A DNA stretch of 64,000 nt from Myxococcales bacterium. GTDB taxonomy: Bacteria; Myxococcota_A; Polyangia; Palsa-1104. Below are positions 1 through 9,146 of the stretch, piece by piece (the stretch's first letter is position 1; every line of letters begins with the position of its first letter). The position numbers and the translations under genes are program-made. The DNA lies in the NCBI GenBank assembly GCA_003170275.1, contig PNAM01000089.1, positions 76,006-140,005 on the forward strand. Direction: 5' to 3'. The notes under the pieces are model-generated. The model had not been told where the DNA came from and did not search any database. It saw only the letters and a list, made by a program, of their open reading frames with translations.

Positions 1-1
1 G

Positions 2-538
2 CTCGCCGGTCACGCGGTCCACGCGTACGTGGTCGATCAGCGCTCGTTGGTGATCGGCGCGGACCGCGGCATCGACACGCCCGGCTTTCTGCGCTGGTAC
101 ACCGCCGACCGCGCGGCGATCGGCAAGTGGTTCGCGCAGTACGCGCAGCCGGACGACTACGCCTCCGTCGGTGGCGCGGGCGCGCAGGTGTACTACAGCG
201 GCATCCGCTCGCTGGATTGCTTCGGGCTGTCCGACGCGCACATCGCGCACGAGGTGCGGGCGATGTCGAGCCGGCCGGGGCACCAGAAGTACGCGCCGAT
301 CGAGTACGAGCTGTCCAAGCATCCGACGATCATCACCTCGGCGTTCTACCGTCTCGGCAAGTACGAGCCGCCGCCGTCCGAGGCCGCGATGTGGCGCGCG
401 CGCGGCTACCATTATGTCAACGTGCAGGTGCCGGGGCTGAGCTCGGGATGGTACGCGTTCCTGTTGCGCAACGACCGCCACCTCGGGCCACTCGGTCCCG
501 AGACCGCGCCGCCGCCGCCCACCGAAAGGGAGCCCTAG
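2..538 (+). CDS. C-terminal part of a membrane glycosyltransferase-like protein (5' end outside window)
   Basis: The frame is open from base 2, so the gene begins upstream of the window and 178 codons remain. The visible part is a soluble tail. It contains GGAGAQVYYSGIRSLD followed by FGLSDAHIA, a pattern I associate with the periplasmic tails of ArnT/PMT-like (GT-C) glycosyltransferases of deltaproteobacteria, where a YYS..D.LGL.D..IA segment follows the membrane helices. None of the catalytic region or the transmembrane helices is visible, so the family assignment is an inference. The C-terminus is Pro-rich. The next gene starts five bases after the stop, suggesting one transcription unit. 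Confidence 0.55.
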   Translation, partial: LAGHAVHAYVVDQRSLVIGADRGIDTPGFLRWYTADRAAIGKWFAQYAQPDDYASVGGAGAQVYYSGIRSLDCFGLSDAHIAHEVRAMSSRPGHQKYAPIEYELSKHPTIITSAFYRLGKYEPPPSEAAMWRARGYHYVNVQVPGLSSGWYAFLLRNDRHLGPLGPETAPPPPTEREP

Positions 539-543
539 ACCAG

Positions 544-975
544 ATGGCCACCGTCCAGCTTCGCTTGAAGGGCGCGACGCCGCTGCACCTCGCGGCTGCC
601 ACGATCTCGGCGCTGCCGATCCTCTTCATCGACTACCAGCTCATGGCGCACCACGCGCACCCGACGCTCGCGCTCTGGCTCTTGTCGGGCGCGGTCGCGT
701 TCCTACCGTGGATCTCGCGCGCCATGGCGCGCTCCGCCTACCGCGCAAAGTGCGACGAGGTCGCCGTCCACCTGCGCGGCGAGGCGCTTCCGTACAAGAC
801 GATCAGCGAAGTCCGCGTCGAAAAAAACTTTCGCCGCACCGTGCTGCACCTCAAGCGCTCCGAAACCATCGAGCTGCAGCTGGTGCTCGCCGACGCCTTC
901 GCCGGCCGGCTCGAACCGTTCGTCGAGCTCGACCGGCGCCTACGCGAGCATGGCCTGGAGATCCGGGGCGGTTAG
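544..975 (+). CDS. Small two-helix membrane protein of unknown function
   Basis: A 143-residue protein starting at ATG five bases after the preceding stop. Residues about 12-32 and 40-60 form two hydrophobic helices (cores ISALPILFID and LWLLSGAVAFLPWI). They are followed by a basic soluble domain of about 80 residues with a PH-like alternating pattern (VAVHLRGEALPYKTISEVRV). This resembles short bacterial-PH or DUF304-like membrane proteins, but I do not recognise a family. The last four bases overlap the 3' end of the convergent S41 protease gene. Close spacing suggests co-transcription with the upstream glycosyltransferase-like gene. Confidence 0.7.
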   Translation: MATVQLRLKGATPLHLAAATISALPILFIDYQLMAHHAHPTLALWLLSGAVAFLPWISRAMARSAYRAKCDEVAVHLRGEALPYKTISEVRVEKNFRRTVLHLKRSETIELQLVLADAFAGRLEPFVELDRRLREHGLEIRGG

Positions 976-3900
976 TTCTGGGAGTTGCCGGGGCGCTTGG
1001 GTGCGGGGGCTACCGGCTCCATCGGCTTGTCGCCGCTCTTGGGCGTCTTGATGGCGACCTGCGCCGCGGAGCGCTCGACCACGACGGTCTCTTGCGACTG
1101 CACTTGCGTGTTCTCGCGCGCGACCACCGTGACCAGGTTCGCGCCCGGCCACAGCGGAATCTCCGCATCGAAGCCCATCTGCATCGGCGTCGCGCCCTTG
1201 CGATTCGAGCGGTAGAACACCTTGCGACGATCGATCTTGGCGGTGCGGTTCGAGACGAACACGAACACGTCCGAGACCCTGCGCTCGTCCTTGGCGATGC
1301 CCGACAGGTGGTAGGTGGCCGCGTCGACCAGCAGCGGCCCGTTCTTCACCTCGATGCGCGGCGGAGAGACCTGCCACGCCGGCGTGAACGCGGCCGTCTT
1401 GACCTCGCCGCCCGAAGACTTCTGCGCCGCCGACTGCGCGACGAAGGCCGGCCGTCCCGGCTCGAGCTCGATGCGATAGAACCCGCCCACCAGGCCGGTC
1501 AGCTTGAACGCCGCGCCCTTGACCGCGCTCGCCACCGCCGTCGCGTCCTTGGCCGCCGACGCCAGGATGTCGGTCTTCACGTCGCTGATCGTCACCACGC
1601 CCTGCGCCGCCTCGGTCTGCACCGGCTGCGCGATCGGAAACGACAGCTTGTCGGTGATGTACTCGTGCAAGATCGCGTCGTATACCGACAGCTCGACCTT
1701 GAACGTCTCCGGCCGGTAGTCGGGCTTGACGTCGAATGTGAAGTCGACCGCCTTAGATTCGCCGGGCTGCAGGTTGTCGACGTTGAAGCGCCCCTTGTTG
1801 ATGTCCAGCCCTTCGTCCGAGAGGTTGCGCAGCTGCGCCAGCGTCTCGTTCGACTTGCCCGGCCCGATGTTCTTGACCGTCACGTGCAGCCGCACCGACT
1901 CGCCGCGCTGCACCAGCCCGTCGCCGTTGCCCTTGACGTCGTCGATCACCTGGTACGAGTACGCGAACACCGGCCGCGCCATCCCGGTCATCTTCACCGT
2001 CAGGCCGTCGGAGTCCATCTGCGTCTTGGCGCCGTGCTCCTCGAACACCTCGAGCTTGAGCGGATCCATGCGCGTGAGCGCGTCCTTCGGGATCTTCACC
2101 GGCACCACGAAGCTCTTGGTCTCGCCCGCCTTGAGCTTGCCGAACACGAACTCGCGCCCCTCGAGGAGCGGATCGTTGCCCTTGAGCTGCGCGCGCACCT
2201 GACCGGCCGTGCCCGGCCCCTTGTTGGTGATGGTGGCCTTGAACTTGATGGTCTCGCCGGCCATCACCGAGTTGTCCGGCCGGTCGGTCGAGATCGATCC
2301 GCTCAGCGACGGCGCCAGGCCCGCGCCCGCGAGGTTCCAGTCGACCGCCAGCTTCTTCATCGCGTCGACCACGTGCCCCTGCTCCTCGGCGACCTTCTTG
2401 TCGAAGAACGCCTTGGACGACGACAGCACCTCGCGGCGCTTCCAGCCCTTGGCCTGCGAGACCAGGTCGCGCGCGAACTGGATCTCGTAGTCCTCGACGA
2501 AGGTCTCCTCGGCGGCCAGCTCGTCGTCCGGCTCGGCTTCGGGATCCGCCTCGCCGTCGTCGGTCTTCTCGTCGTCGCGCAAGATGTTCTTGGCGATCTT
2601 CTTGGGCGGCTCGGGCGCGATGAACTTGATGGTCTCGAACGGCTTGTCGCCGGTGCGCGTGAACTTGGACTGCAGGTGCGCGTCGAGGTCCGCCTCGCTC
2701 ATGCCCTTGTAGTCGCGGAACAGGTAGATGCCCTTGTCCTTGTCGACCGCGACCTTCTCGAGGACCACGTCCGGTGTGATGCCCACCGACTGGATCGACA
2801 CGTCGCCGGGCGTGAGGTACTGCGCGATGGTCAGCTTGAGCGCCGAGCCGTCGTCGTTGTCGTAGAGCACCTGCACCGAGCCCTTGCCGAAGGTGCGCGT
2901 GCCGATGATCACCGCGCGGTCCAGGTTCTTCAGCGCGCCGGCGACGATCTCCGACGCGGAAGCGGATCCGTGGTTCACCAGCACCGCCATCGGCACGTGC
3001 GGCTGATTGCCCGGCGTCGCGCGCTTCTCTTCGCGCTGCTTGTTGGCGTAGCCGACGGTGGTGACGATGGTGCCGGTGTCGACGAACTCGTCGGTGACCT
3101 TGATCGCCTGGTCGAGGAGCCCGCCGGGGTTGTTGCGCAGGTCGAACACCAGCGACTTCATCCCCTTGGACTTCAGATCTTCCATCGCCCGCCGCAGCTC
3201 CTCGGCGGTGTTGCCGCCGAACGAGTTGTACAGCTTGACGTACCCGACGTTGTTCTTGAGCAGGTGCGCCTCGACGGTCTTCACCTGGATGATCGCGCGG
3301 GTGAGCACCACCCGCTTGGGCACCGCGTTCTTCTCGCCGACCTTCTCGACCCACACCTCGACCTTGGTGTCCGGCTCGCCGCGCAGCTTGGAGACCGCGT
3401 CGTTGAGCATCATGTTCACCGTCGAGAGCTTGTCGATGCGCACGATTTTGTCGCCGGCCTTGATGCCCGCCGCCGAGGCCGGCGTGTTGGGCATCGGCCG
3501 GATGACCGTGAGCGCGCCCTTGCGGATGCCGATGACGATGCCGAGCCCGCCGAACGAGCCGCGCGTGTTCAGCTTCATCTCGTTGTACATCTGCGGATCG
3601 AGCAGCATCGAGTGCGGATCGAGCGTCGAGAGCATGCCGTTGGTGGCCGCGTACTCGATGTTGCGCACCGTCTCGGAGTCGGTGTCCTTGGGCAGGTTCT
3701 GCGAGATGAAGCGGAACACTTCGCGCATCTTCATCGACAGCGCCCACGGCGAATCGACCTCGCCGATGCCGAACTCCTGCTTGGCGGTGTCGACCCACAC
3801 CACCACCTTGTTCTGCTCCGGGTGCGGCTCGACGAGCACCTCGGCGACCGACTTCTGCACCTGGTCGAGGGCGGACAACAGCATCTGCTTGGGATCGACG

Positions 3901-4118
3901 CGCGTCGGATCGACGTACGAGTCGTTCACCCGCATGAGCGTGTTGTTGAAGATGCGCAACGCGGCCAGGTCGTACGGCCGCTTGTCGTCCTTCTGGGCCG
4001 CCCGCAGCGGCTCCACTCCGACGGGAACGCCCCCGTGCGGGCCGCGGCGGTGAATGGTCAGGACCAGCGCGATGATCAGCGCCACGCCCACCAAGATCGG
4101 CTTGAAATATCTGGTCAT
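972..4118 (-). CDS. S41 family C-terminal-processing peptidase with PDZ and two CARDB-like domains
   Basis: A 1048-residue protein, much longer than ordinary CtpA/Prc. An N-terminal membrane anchor (about residues 7-25) points to a periplasmic location. A PDZ domain lies near residues 185-275 (GGLGIVIG, then GIKAGDKIVRID). The S41 core follows: FDLRNNPGG, then GSASASEIVAGAL and TFGKGSVQ, which place the Ser/Lys dyad at about Ser387 and Lys412. An acidic linker leads to two CARDB-like beta domains at about 605-700 and 715-820 (TNKGPGTAG; KNIGPGKSNE), then a long beta-rich tail. I chose ATG 4118 because GGGAG precedes it and a TATAAT box would start transcription near 4163, at the alternative GTG. 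The role is probably processing of periplasmic proteins; substrates are unknown. Confidence 0.93.
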   Translation of the reverse strand: MTRYFKPILVGVALIIALVLTIHRRGPHGGVPVGVEPLRAAQKDDKRPYDLAALRIFNNTLMRVNDSYVDPTRVDPKQMLLSALDQVQKSVAEVLVEPHPEQNKVVVWVDTAKQEFGIGEVDSPWALSMKMREVFRFISQNLPKDTDSETVRNIEYAATNGMLSTLDPHSMLLDPQMYNEMKLNTRGSFGGLGIVIGIRKGALTVIRPMPNTPASAAGIKAGDKIVRIDKLSTVNMMLNDAVSKLRGEPDTKVEVWVEKVGEKNAVPKRVVLTRAIIQVKTVEAHLLKNNVGYVKLYNSFGGNTAEELRRAMEDLKSKGMKSLVFDLRNNPGGLLDQAIKVTDEFVDTGTIVTTVGYANKQREEKRATPGNQPHVPMAVLVNHGSASASEIVAGALKNLDRAVIIGTRTFGKGSVQVLYDNDDGSALKLTIAQYLTPGDVSIQSVGITPDVVLEKVAVDKDKGIYLFRDYKGMSEADLDAHLQSKFTRTGDKPFETIKFIAPEPPKKIAKNILRDDEKTDDGEADPEAEPDDELAAEETFVEDYEIQFARDLVSQAKGWKRREVLSSSKAFFDKKVAEEQGHVVDAMKKLAVDWNLAGAGLAPSLSGSISTDRPDNSVMAGETIKFKATITNKGPGTAGQVRAQLKGNDPLLEGREFVFGKLKAGETKSFVVPVKIPKDALTRMDPLKLEVFEEHGAKTQMDSDGLTVKMTGMARPVFAYSYQVIDDVKGNGDGLVQRGESVRLHVTVKNIGPGKSNETLAQLRNLSDEGLDINKGRFNVDNLQPGESKAVDFTFDVKPDYRPETFKVELSVYDAILHEYITDKLSFPIAQPVQTEAAQGVVTISDVKTDILASAAKDATAVASAVKGAAFKLTGLVGGFYRIELEPGRPAFVAQSAAQKSSGGEVKTAAFTPAWQVSPPRIEVKNGPLLVDAATYHLSGIAKDERRVSDVFVFVSNRTAKIDRRKVFYRSNRKGATPMQMGFDAEIPLWPGANLVTVVARENTQVQSQETVVVERSAAQVAIKTPKSGDKPMEPVAPAPKRPGNSQN

Positions 4119-4169
4119 GAAGTGCTCCCGTCCTTGGGGGCTACCGGAGTCGAAGAGATCCACAGCTTA

Positions 4170-4198
4170 ATTATAGGAATGGATCGACCGCACGTCTA
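4170..4198 (-). promoter_or_regulatory. Sigma70-type promoter of the S41 protease gene
   Basis: On the minus strand TAGACG (4198-4193), a 17-base spacer and a perfect TATAAT (4175-4170). Transcription would begin near 4163 and leave a leader of about 45 bases containing the GGGAG ribosome-binding site before ATG 4118. It overlaps the 3' end of the upstream membrane-protein gene. Confidence 0.6.
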
Positions 4199-4801
4199 CC
4201 GAACAGGTTGCCAAAGTGTGAACCAACTGAGTGCAAACAAGAAGAGACAGGCGTCGAATGCCACCACCCGGGCAAGCGCCCGCCGCGATTCGAGGAAGTC
4301 GCCACGAAGGGTTCGTAGCACACGTTCGGCGCTGCGGTAGGGGTCGGACGGCGGAAGTACTTGCTGCCACTCTACCGAGCCGATCCCGAGATCGATGACA
4401 TGTGTGTTGCCTACGCTCGCCAGAAGCGCGCGGTTCCGCGGGCGCAGGCCGGTCGGCTTTGGCAGTCGCAACAACGCGACCAGGTCGCGCGCACCGATCG
4501 CGGCGATCGCCAGCGTCGCGGCGCCGGCCATCACCGCGAACGCCGGGCTGGGCATGCGCAGCGCCGACATGACCGGGATCACCGTCGCGGCGACCACCCA
4601 CACCCGCCCGCGCTCCGCGCGATCGACCAGCGAGCCGGGCCGCGCCCGTCCCACCGTCGCTGCGGCCGCGTGCACGGCCAGCAGCGCTCCGATCAGGACC
4701 ACCGCAGCGACGATCCACAGATAGTCGCCGCCTCCAACCGCCACCAACAGAGCCCCGAGCGCAGGGAGCAGATACGGGCGGGCGAGCGCAGGACGGGACA
4801 T
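4196..4801 (-). CDS. Membrane protein, paralogue of the 49.1-49.9 kb protein
   Basis: A 201-residue protein with about five hydrophobic helices and no recognised family. A central GSLVDRAERGRVWVV and a later VIDLGIG followed by PYRSAERVLRTLRG are shared, in the same order and spacing, with the membrane protein encoded at 49054-49920 (GSIVDATDRRGIWVW; CIDLGMG; PYRELDKVVRVVRG). The two are clear paralogues. The soluble middle segment with the IDLGxG motif sits between helices. The gene follows ppx by 37 bases. A TATCAT box seven bases before the ATG and the lack of a Shine-Dalgarno sequence suggest an additional leaderless start. Function unknown. Confidence 0.75.
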   Translation of the reverse strand: MSRPALARPYLLPALGALLVAVGGGDYLWIVAAVVLIGALLAVHAAAATVGRARPGSLVDRAERGRVWVVAATVIPVMSALRMPSPAFAVMAGAATLAIAAIGARDLVALLRLPKPTGLRPRNRALLASVGNTHVIDLGIGSVEWQQVLPPSDPYRSAERVLRTLRGDFLESRRALARVVAFDACLFLFALSWFTLWQPVR

Positions 4802-4808
4802 CTACAAG

Positions 4809-4814
4809 ATGATA
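4809..4814 (-). promoter_or_regulatory. -10 box giving a leaderless start for the 201-residue membrane protein
   Basis: TATCAT on the minus strand, seven bases before ATG 4801. No Shine-Dalgarno sequence lies in between. I see no clear -35 element. Confidence 0.4.
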
Positions 4815-4838
4815 CGAGCGGGCGCGGCCGGCTATTCC

Positions 4839-6365
4839 TTAGGCGGCCTCGCGTTCGACGACGATCTTGAGCTTGCGCGCGAGCACTTCCTCGAAGAGAT
4901 CGCGCTTGCGGCGCGCGCCCCACACCTCGAGCTCGGGATCGGTGCCCGGGCCGGTCGAGAGCGCCACCTCGATGCTCTTGTCACCGACGCGGCAGCGCAC
5001 GCTCTTGACGCGCTGCGCGTAGCCGCGGTCGAGGCCGTCCGCCAGCCGCAGCATGGCGGCCATCACCCGCACGCGCTCCTTGAGCGGCGCGGCGAGCTTG
5101 CCGTAGTGCTCGTGGCCGTCCTTGGGCGTCGCCTTGCGGTGGTAGCGCACCACGCTGGCCAGGATCTGCACCTCCTCGGAGGTGAAGCCCTTCATCTCGG
5201 TGTTGGCGATCAGGTAGGCGGCGTGCTTGTGGTGCTTCGACGACGCGATGTGGAAGCCGATGTCGTGCAGGAGCGCGGCGAACTCGAGCAGCTCGCCGTC
5301 GGAGTTGGGCAGGTTGTGCAGCGCGCGCGTGCCGCGGAACAGATCGAGCGCCAGGCGCGCGACGTGCTCGGAGTGCACCATGTTGGTCTGGCAGCGACGG
5401 GCGAGCTGCATCACCGAGCGGCGGCGCAGGTCGGGGATCCCGTCGATCATCTCGATGTCGGGGCGGTGGCGCGCCACGTAGTCGAACACCAGCCCCTCGC
5501 GCAACGCGGTCTCGCACAGCACGTATTCGTCGGCGTGCGCGACCTCGAGCAGCGAGCGCACCAGGATCACGCCCGGGATGATCGAATCGACGCGCTTGGC
5601 GTCGAGACCGGGCAACTTCGCGCGCTCGACGGCCGGCAGCGCGCACAGCTTGTCCTCGAGCGCGAACACGTCCTGAAACTTCACCACGCGCGGCCGCTCC
5701 GGACCGGCGGGCAACAGCTCGGCGACGGCGCGTGCGGTGCCCGAGCTCATCGCCACCAGCTCGAAGCCGGCGTTGCGTGCGTCGGTCACCGGCTGCTGGA
5801 GCGCGCGGTGCAGCTGCTCGGCCAGGCGCGCTCGCTGATCGGCGGTGATCGGATCGGCCACCCCGACCTGATCGAGCAGGCGGAGGACGCCCAGCTTTAG
5901 CGACGCGGTGAAGTGCGCCTTGAGTGCGTCGCCGACGATCATCTCCACCGAGCCGCCGCCGATGTCGACGATCAACGCGCGCTTGCCGCCCAGGTTGAGC
6001 GTCGAGCGTGCGCCCAGGTAGATCAGGCGCGCCTCTTCTTCGGTGCCGATCACGTTGAGCTCGATGCCGGTCTCGTCGCGCACCATGCGCACGAAGTCGC
6101 CGCCGTTCTCCGCCTCGCGCGTGGCCGAGGTGGCGACCGCGACGATCGCGTCGGCTCCCGCGCGATCGGCGACCTCGCGGAAGCGCCGCAGCACGTCGGC
6201 GCCGCGCGTGAAGGCGTCGGCGGAGATCACGCCCTTGAACGCCGAATCGCCGAGTCGCACCATCTCCTTGGAGCGGTCGAGCGGCTCGATCACCCCGTCG
6301 GCGCCCACGCGCGCGACCAGGAGGTGGAACGAGTTGGTGCCGACGTCGATGGCCGCAATCTTCAT
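4839..6365 (-). CDS. ppx: Exopolyphosphatase / pppGpp phosphohydrolase family protein
   Basis: A 508-residue cytoplasmic enzyme of the Ppx/GppA family, which removes terminal phosphates from polyphosphate or converts pppGpp to ppGpp. The N-terminus AAIDVGTNSFHLLVA is the family phosphate-1 loop. VATSATREAEN and VDIGGGSVEMI are the other two signatures of the actin-like ATPase fold. The C-terminal half is an HD-type domain (LLHDIGFHIA near residue 365, then HHKHAAYLI), giving the usual length of the long Ppx form. It follows the TolB-like gene by 28 bases and is followed 37 bases later by a membrane-protein gene, all on one strand. Sequence alone does not settle Ppx versus GppA activity. Confidence 0.93.
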   Translation of the reverse strand: MKIAAIDVGTNSFHLLVARVGADGVIEPLDRSKEMVRLGDSAFKGVISADAFTRGADVLRRFREVADRAGADAIVAVATSATREAENGGDFVRMVRDETGIELNVIGTEEEARLIYLGARSTLNLGGKRALIVDIGGGSVEMIVGDALKAHFTASLKLGVLRLLDQVGVADPITADQRARLAEQLHRALQQPVTDARNAGFELVAMSSGTARAVAELLPAGPERPRVVKFQDVFALEDKLCALPAVERAKLPGLDAKRVDSIIPGVILVRSLLEVAHADEYVLCETALREGLVFDYVARHRPDIEMIDGIPDLRRRSVMQLARRCQTNMVHSEHVARLALDLFRGTRALHNLPNSDGELLEFAALLHDIGFHIASSKHHKHAAYLIANTEMKGFTSEEVQILASVVRYHRKATPKDGHEHYGKLAAPLKERVRVMAAMLRLADGLDRGYAQRVKSVRCRVGDKSIEVALSTGPGTDPELEVWGARRKRDLFEEVLARKLKIVVEREAA

Positions 6366-6393
6366 TTCGCCACTCGCGCTGCGCGCTCGCTCA

Positions 6394-7335
6394 TCAGACG
6401 GAGACCGCCTCGCCGTTGGACGGCGGCGGAGGTGGGGTCTCTTCGAGCTCTTCCTCGGCGCCCACGCCCTTCAGGCGCGCGACGCAGATCTCGAAGCGGC
6501 GCAGATCGCCGTCGCTGACCAGCTGGGTGAAGGCGAGCCGCACCTTGCCCGAGCGGCCCTGAAAGACGCACGGCTCGCGCAGCGCGATCTTGTCGCCCGG
6601 CTTGTGGCCGGGCGCTTCGTCGAGCGACAACATGCGCTCGCGACGCTCGCGGCGATCGATCAGCACCAGCCGGCTGCCGCCGTCGGTGTCGCGCTCGACC
6701 ACCAGCAGCTCGCGCGACAGCGGCGCGGGGCGCCGGCTGGCCACGCGCATCGGCGAGATGCGCTCGAGCGCGTGGTTGGCAAAGCGCAGCGCATGGATCG
6801 CGACGTCATCACCCTCGGTGCCCTGAAAGAACAGCTCCTCGCCGTCGGGCGAAAAGGCCGGGTGCGCATCCGCGCGGGTGGGCTCCTCGAACAGCGCGTG
6901 GCGCTGGCCCGAGGCGAGCTCGAGGACGTACAGGTGCGGGACCGCGCCCGCGCGCTCGGCGGCGGTGAAGGCGAGCAGCCGTCCGTCGGGCGAAAAGGCC
7001 GGCTCGCGATAGACCAGCCCGTCGGCGCCCAAGAGCCGCACCGGCGGCAGCGCCGGATCGCCGGTCATCCAGATCTCGTCGCCGCGTCCGAACGCGAACG
7101 AGCCGTCCGGTCCGAATGCCGCGCCGCCCGTCGCCGGTCCGGCCAGCGTGCGCGCCACGCGACCGCGCCGGTCGGTCAACACCCAAGTCGCGTCGTGATC
7201 GTCACCGGCGGCGAACGCCAGCCATTTGCCGTCCGCGGACCACGCCGGGCAGCGGTGGTGGACCCAGCCGGCCGTCAGCCGCTCTTCGTCTTTCAGCCCG
7301 ATCGACTTCCACCGCAACCCGCCGCGCTTGGCCAT
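6394..7335 (-). CDS. TolB-like WD40-type beta-propeller protein
   Basis: A 313-residue protein made of repeated TolB/PD40 blades: PAWSADGKWLAFAA, AAFGPDGSFAFG, PAFSPDGRLLAFTA and PAFSPDGEELFFQ. These are the SPDG turns of WD40-like (PF07676) repeats. There is no signal peptide, so unlike TolB it is probably cytoplasmic. The C-terminus is acidic and Pro-rich. GAGGAACC just before the ATG is a good ribosome-binding site. Its gene leads a probable operon with ppx and a small membrane protein, and is divergent from the DUF2252 gene with only 39 bases between starts. Function not recognised beyond the fold. Confidence 0.8.
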   Translation of the reverse strand: MAKRGGLRWKSIGLKDEERLTAGWVHHRCPAWSADGKWLAFAAGDDHDATWVLTDRRGRVARTLAGPATGGAAFGPDGSFAFGRGDEIWMTGDPALPPVRLLGADGLVYREPAFSPDGRLLAFTAAERAGAVPHLYVLELASGQRHALFEEPTRADAHPAFSPDGEELFFQGTEGDDVAIHALRFANHALERISPMRVASRRPAPLSRELLVVERDTDGGSRLVLIDRRERRERMLSLDEAPGHKPGDKIALREPCVFQGRSGKVRLAFTQLVSDGDLRRFEICVARLKGVGAEEELEETPPPPPSNGEAVSV

Positions 7336-7374
7336 GGTTCCTCGTTTGCCGCCGGGATGATAGCTTTACCCGGG
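7336..7374. promoter_or_regulatory. Compact divergent promoter region (TolB-like gene / DUF2252 gene)
   Basis: Only 39 bases separate the two divergent starts. A minus-strand TATCAT (7362-7357) and a plus-strand TAGCTT (7361-7366) overlap, so the two promoters would compete. TAGCTT is eight bases before ATG 7375. No -35 boxes are convincing. Confidence 0.3.
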
Positions 7375-8604
7375 ATGAGAGATCCACTGGCGAACATCGT
7401 GCAGTACAACCGGCAGTTCACCGGCGTGGGACGCGACCCGATGTGGCTGCGCGCCAAGCTCGATCGGCTGTGCGCCTCGCCGTTCGGCTTTTTGCGCGGC
7501 ACCTTCCACCTGTTCGTCAGCGACTGGAACGCGTTCGGCGACGATCCGCTCAACCCCGGTGCGCCGCAGCCGATCGTCGGCGATCTGCACCTCGAGAACT
7601 TTGGCGCCTTTCGCGCCGAGGACGGGCGCATCGTGTTCGACGTCAACGACTTCGACGAGAGCGCGACCGGCTCGCCGGCGCTCGACCTCGGACGCGTGGC
7701 CACGTCGTTCCTGCTCGCCGACGAGCGCCACGGCGAGCTGCGCGCGGTCGATCGCATCGAGGCGTTCCTGGTGTCGTACCTCGAGGCAGCGCGCGCGAGC
7801 GACCTGCGCGCGATCGACAACGATAAGGGCGGGCGCGCGATGCCGCCGGCGGTGCACCACGTGATCGCCGAGGCCGAGGAGGGCTCGCGGCCGGCGTGGC
7901 TCGAGTCGCGCGTGCAGGGCGACGGCGGCAACCGGCGGTTTCGCCCGTCGGAGAAATATTTTCCCGTCACGGACGTGGCGGTGCGCGACGCGGTACAAAC
8001 GTGCGTGCGCGAGTTCGCCGATCGCGTGGGCGGCCGGCCGGCCGATTGCCCGAGCTGGCCGACGGTGCTCGACGTGGCGGTGCGCATCGCCGGCACCGGC
8101 AGCCTGGGCCGCTTTCGCTACGCGGTGCTGTTGCCCGGCAAGGGCGGCAAGACCGGCAAGGAGCTGATCCTCGAGCTCAAGGAAGCGTTGCCCTCGTCGC
8201 TGGCGCCGGGCGAGCCGGCCGCCGAGCAAGCCGCGCGGGTGATCTCGCACCAGCGCAAGCTGCAGGGCGCGTCGCCCGCGTACCTCGGCACCGCCACGCT
8301 CGCGGGCCGCGCGTTCACCGTGCGCGAGCTACAACCAATGGAAGCCAAGCTCGACGCCGCCTCCACCAAGGGCGGCGATCTCGACGCGCTGTGCGCCGCG
8401 TGCGGCGTCGTGCTCGGCCGCCTGCACCAGCGCGGCGGCGGCCCGGGCCTCAAGGCCCGCCTCGACAACCGCGACCGCGCGCTCGCCCGTCGCGTCGCCG
8501 CCTTCGCCCTCCGCTACGCCGAAGTCGTCGTCGAAGACCACGCCCTGCTCCTCCAAAACCGCCCCGCCATCGAGAACCAACTCGGATTGGGTGAGCCTAT
8601 TTGA
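7375..8604 (+). CDS. DUF2252 family protein (kinase-like fold)
   Basis: A 409-residue protein with the DUF2252 hallmarks: VGDLHLENFGAF and FDVNDFDES. These resemble the catalytic and metal-binding loops of aminoglycoside-phosphotransferase-like kinases. Other conserved stretches are DLGRVATSFLLA, KELILELKEA and RELQPMEAKLD. Length matches the family. No substrate is established, so a kinase activity is only inferred from the fold. No Shine-Dalgarno is visible. The last eight bases overlap the convergent SirC-like gene. Confidence 0.85.
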   Translation: MRDPLANIVQYNRQFTGVGRDPMWLRAKLDRLCASPFGFLRGTFHLFVSDWNAFGDDPLNPGAPQPIVGDLHLENFGAFRAEDGRIVFDVNDFDESATGSPALDLGRVATSFLLADERHGELRAVDRIEAFLVSYLEAARASDLRAIDNDKGGRAMPPAVHHVIAEAEEGSRPAWLESRVQGDGGNRRFRPSEKYFPVTDVAVRDAVQTCVREFADRVGGRPADCPSWPTVLDVAVRIAGTGSLGRFRYAVLLPGKGGKTGKELILELKEALPSSLAPGEPAAEQAARVISHQRKLQGASPAYLGTATLAGRAFTVRELQPMEAKLDAASTKGGDLDALCAACGVVLGRLHQRGGGPGLKARLDNRDRALARRVAAFALRYAEVVVEDHALLLQNRPAIENQLGLGEPI

Positions 8605-9145
8605 ACCAGGCGGGGTAGCGGGTTTGGAGGGTCAGGTGGAGGCCGTCGAGGGCGGCGGTGAGTTGGGTGCGGCGACGGGTGGGGTCGGGCTCGTCGCGTT
8701 GGAGGCGGGTGCGGAGCGCGCCGAGGGCGTCGACGAAGCGGGCGAAGTCGGGGCCGAGGGATTGTTCGAAGGTGGCGCGCAGGTGGGAGGCGAGCGCGGG
8801 GCTGTGGCCGGAGGTGGAGACGGCGATGCGCGCGGCGCCGAGGCGGGCGATCGCGGGCATGGCGAAATCGGAGCGCGCCGGATCGTCGGAGCACCAGCAC
8901 AGGACACCGCGCGTGCGTGCGGCGGCGAACACCGTGGCGGCGAGCGACGGGTCGCGCAGCGCGAGCAGGACCACGCGCGCGCCGTCGAGGTCGGCCGGGT
9001 CGAACGCGCCGCGCTGCGTGACGATCGCGCCCGCCTCGCCGAGCAGCGCCAGCTTGTGGGCCGCTTCGTCGCCGTCGCCCACGAGCAGCACCTTGCACCC
9101 GTCGAGATCGAGCGTGATCGGCAGGCCGCGCGCGTTCACGTCCAC
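8597..9145 (-). CDS. SirC-like precorrin-2 dehydrogenase / siroheme synthase N-terminal domain protein
   Basis: A 182-residue protein resembling the N-terminal half of CysG. That domain uses NAD+ to oxidise precorrin-2 to sirohydrochlorin and may insert iron. The Rossmann strand is VLLVGDGDEAAHKLALL, and the family motif appears as CSDDPARSDFAMPA followed by IAVSTSGHSPALA. I chose GTG 9145, which directly follows the znuA stop (TAACGTG); the frame is also open upstream inside znuA. The methyltransferase half of CysG is absent. The first glycine loop has D in place of the usual third G. Position at the end of a zinc-uptake operon is unusual and raises a metal-related role, which is inference. 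Confidence 0.75.
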   Translation of the reverse strand: MDVNARGLPITLDLDGCKVLLVGDGDEAAHKLALLGEAGAIVTQRGAFDPADLDGARVVLLALRDPSLAATVFAAARTRGVLCWCSDDPARSDFAMPAIARLGAARIAVSTSGHSPALASHLRATFEQSLGPDFARFVDALGALRTRLQRDEPDPTRRRTQLTAALDGLHLTLQTRYPAWFK

Positions 9146-9146
9146 G

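Noticed and set aside
708..4340. 1210-codon plus-strand frame rich in Arg, His and Leu
   Set aside because: It is antisense to the S41 protease gene, has a shadow-like composition and no domain; the minus-strand protein has complete catalytic motifs.
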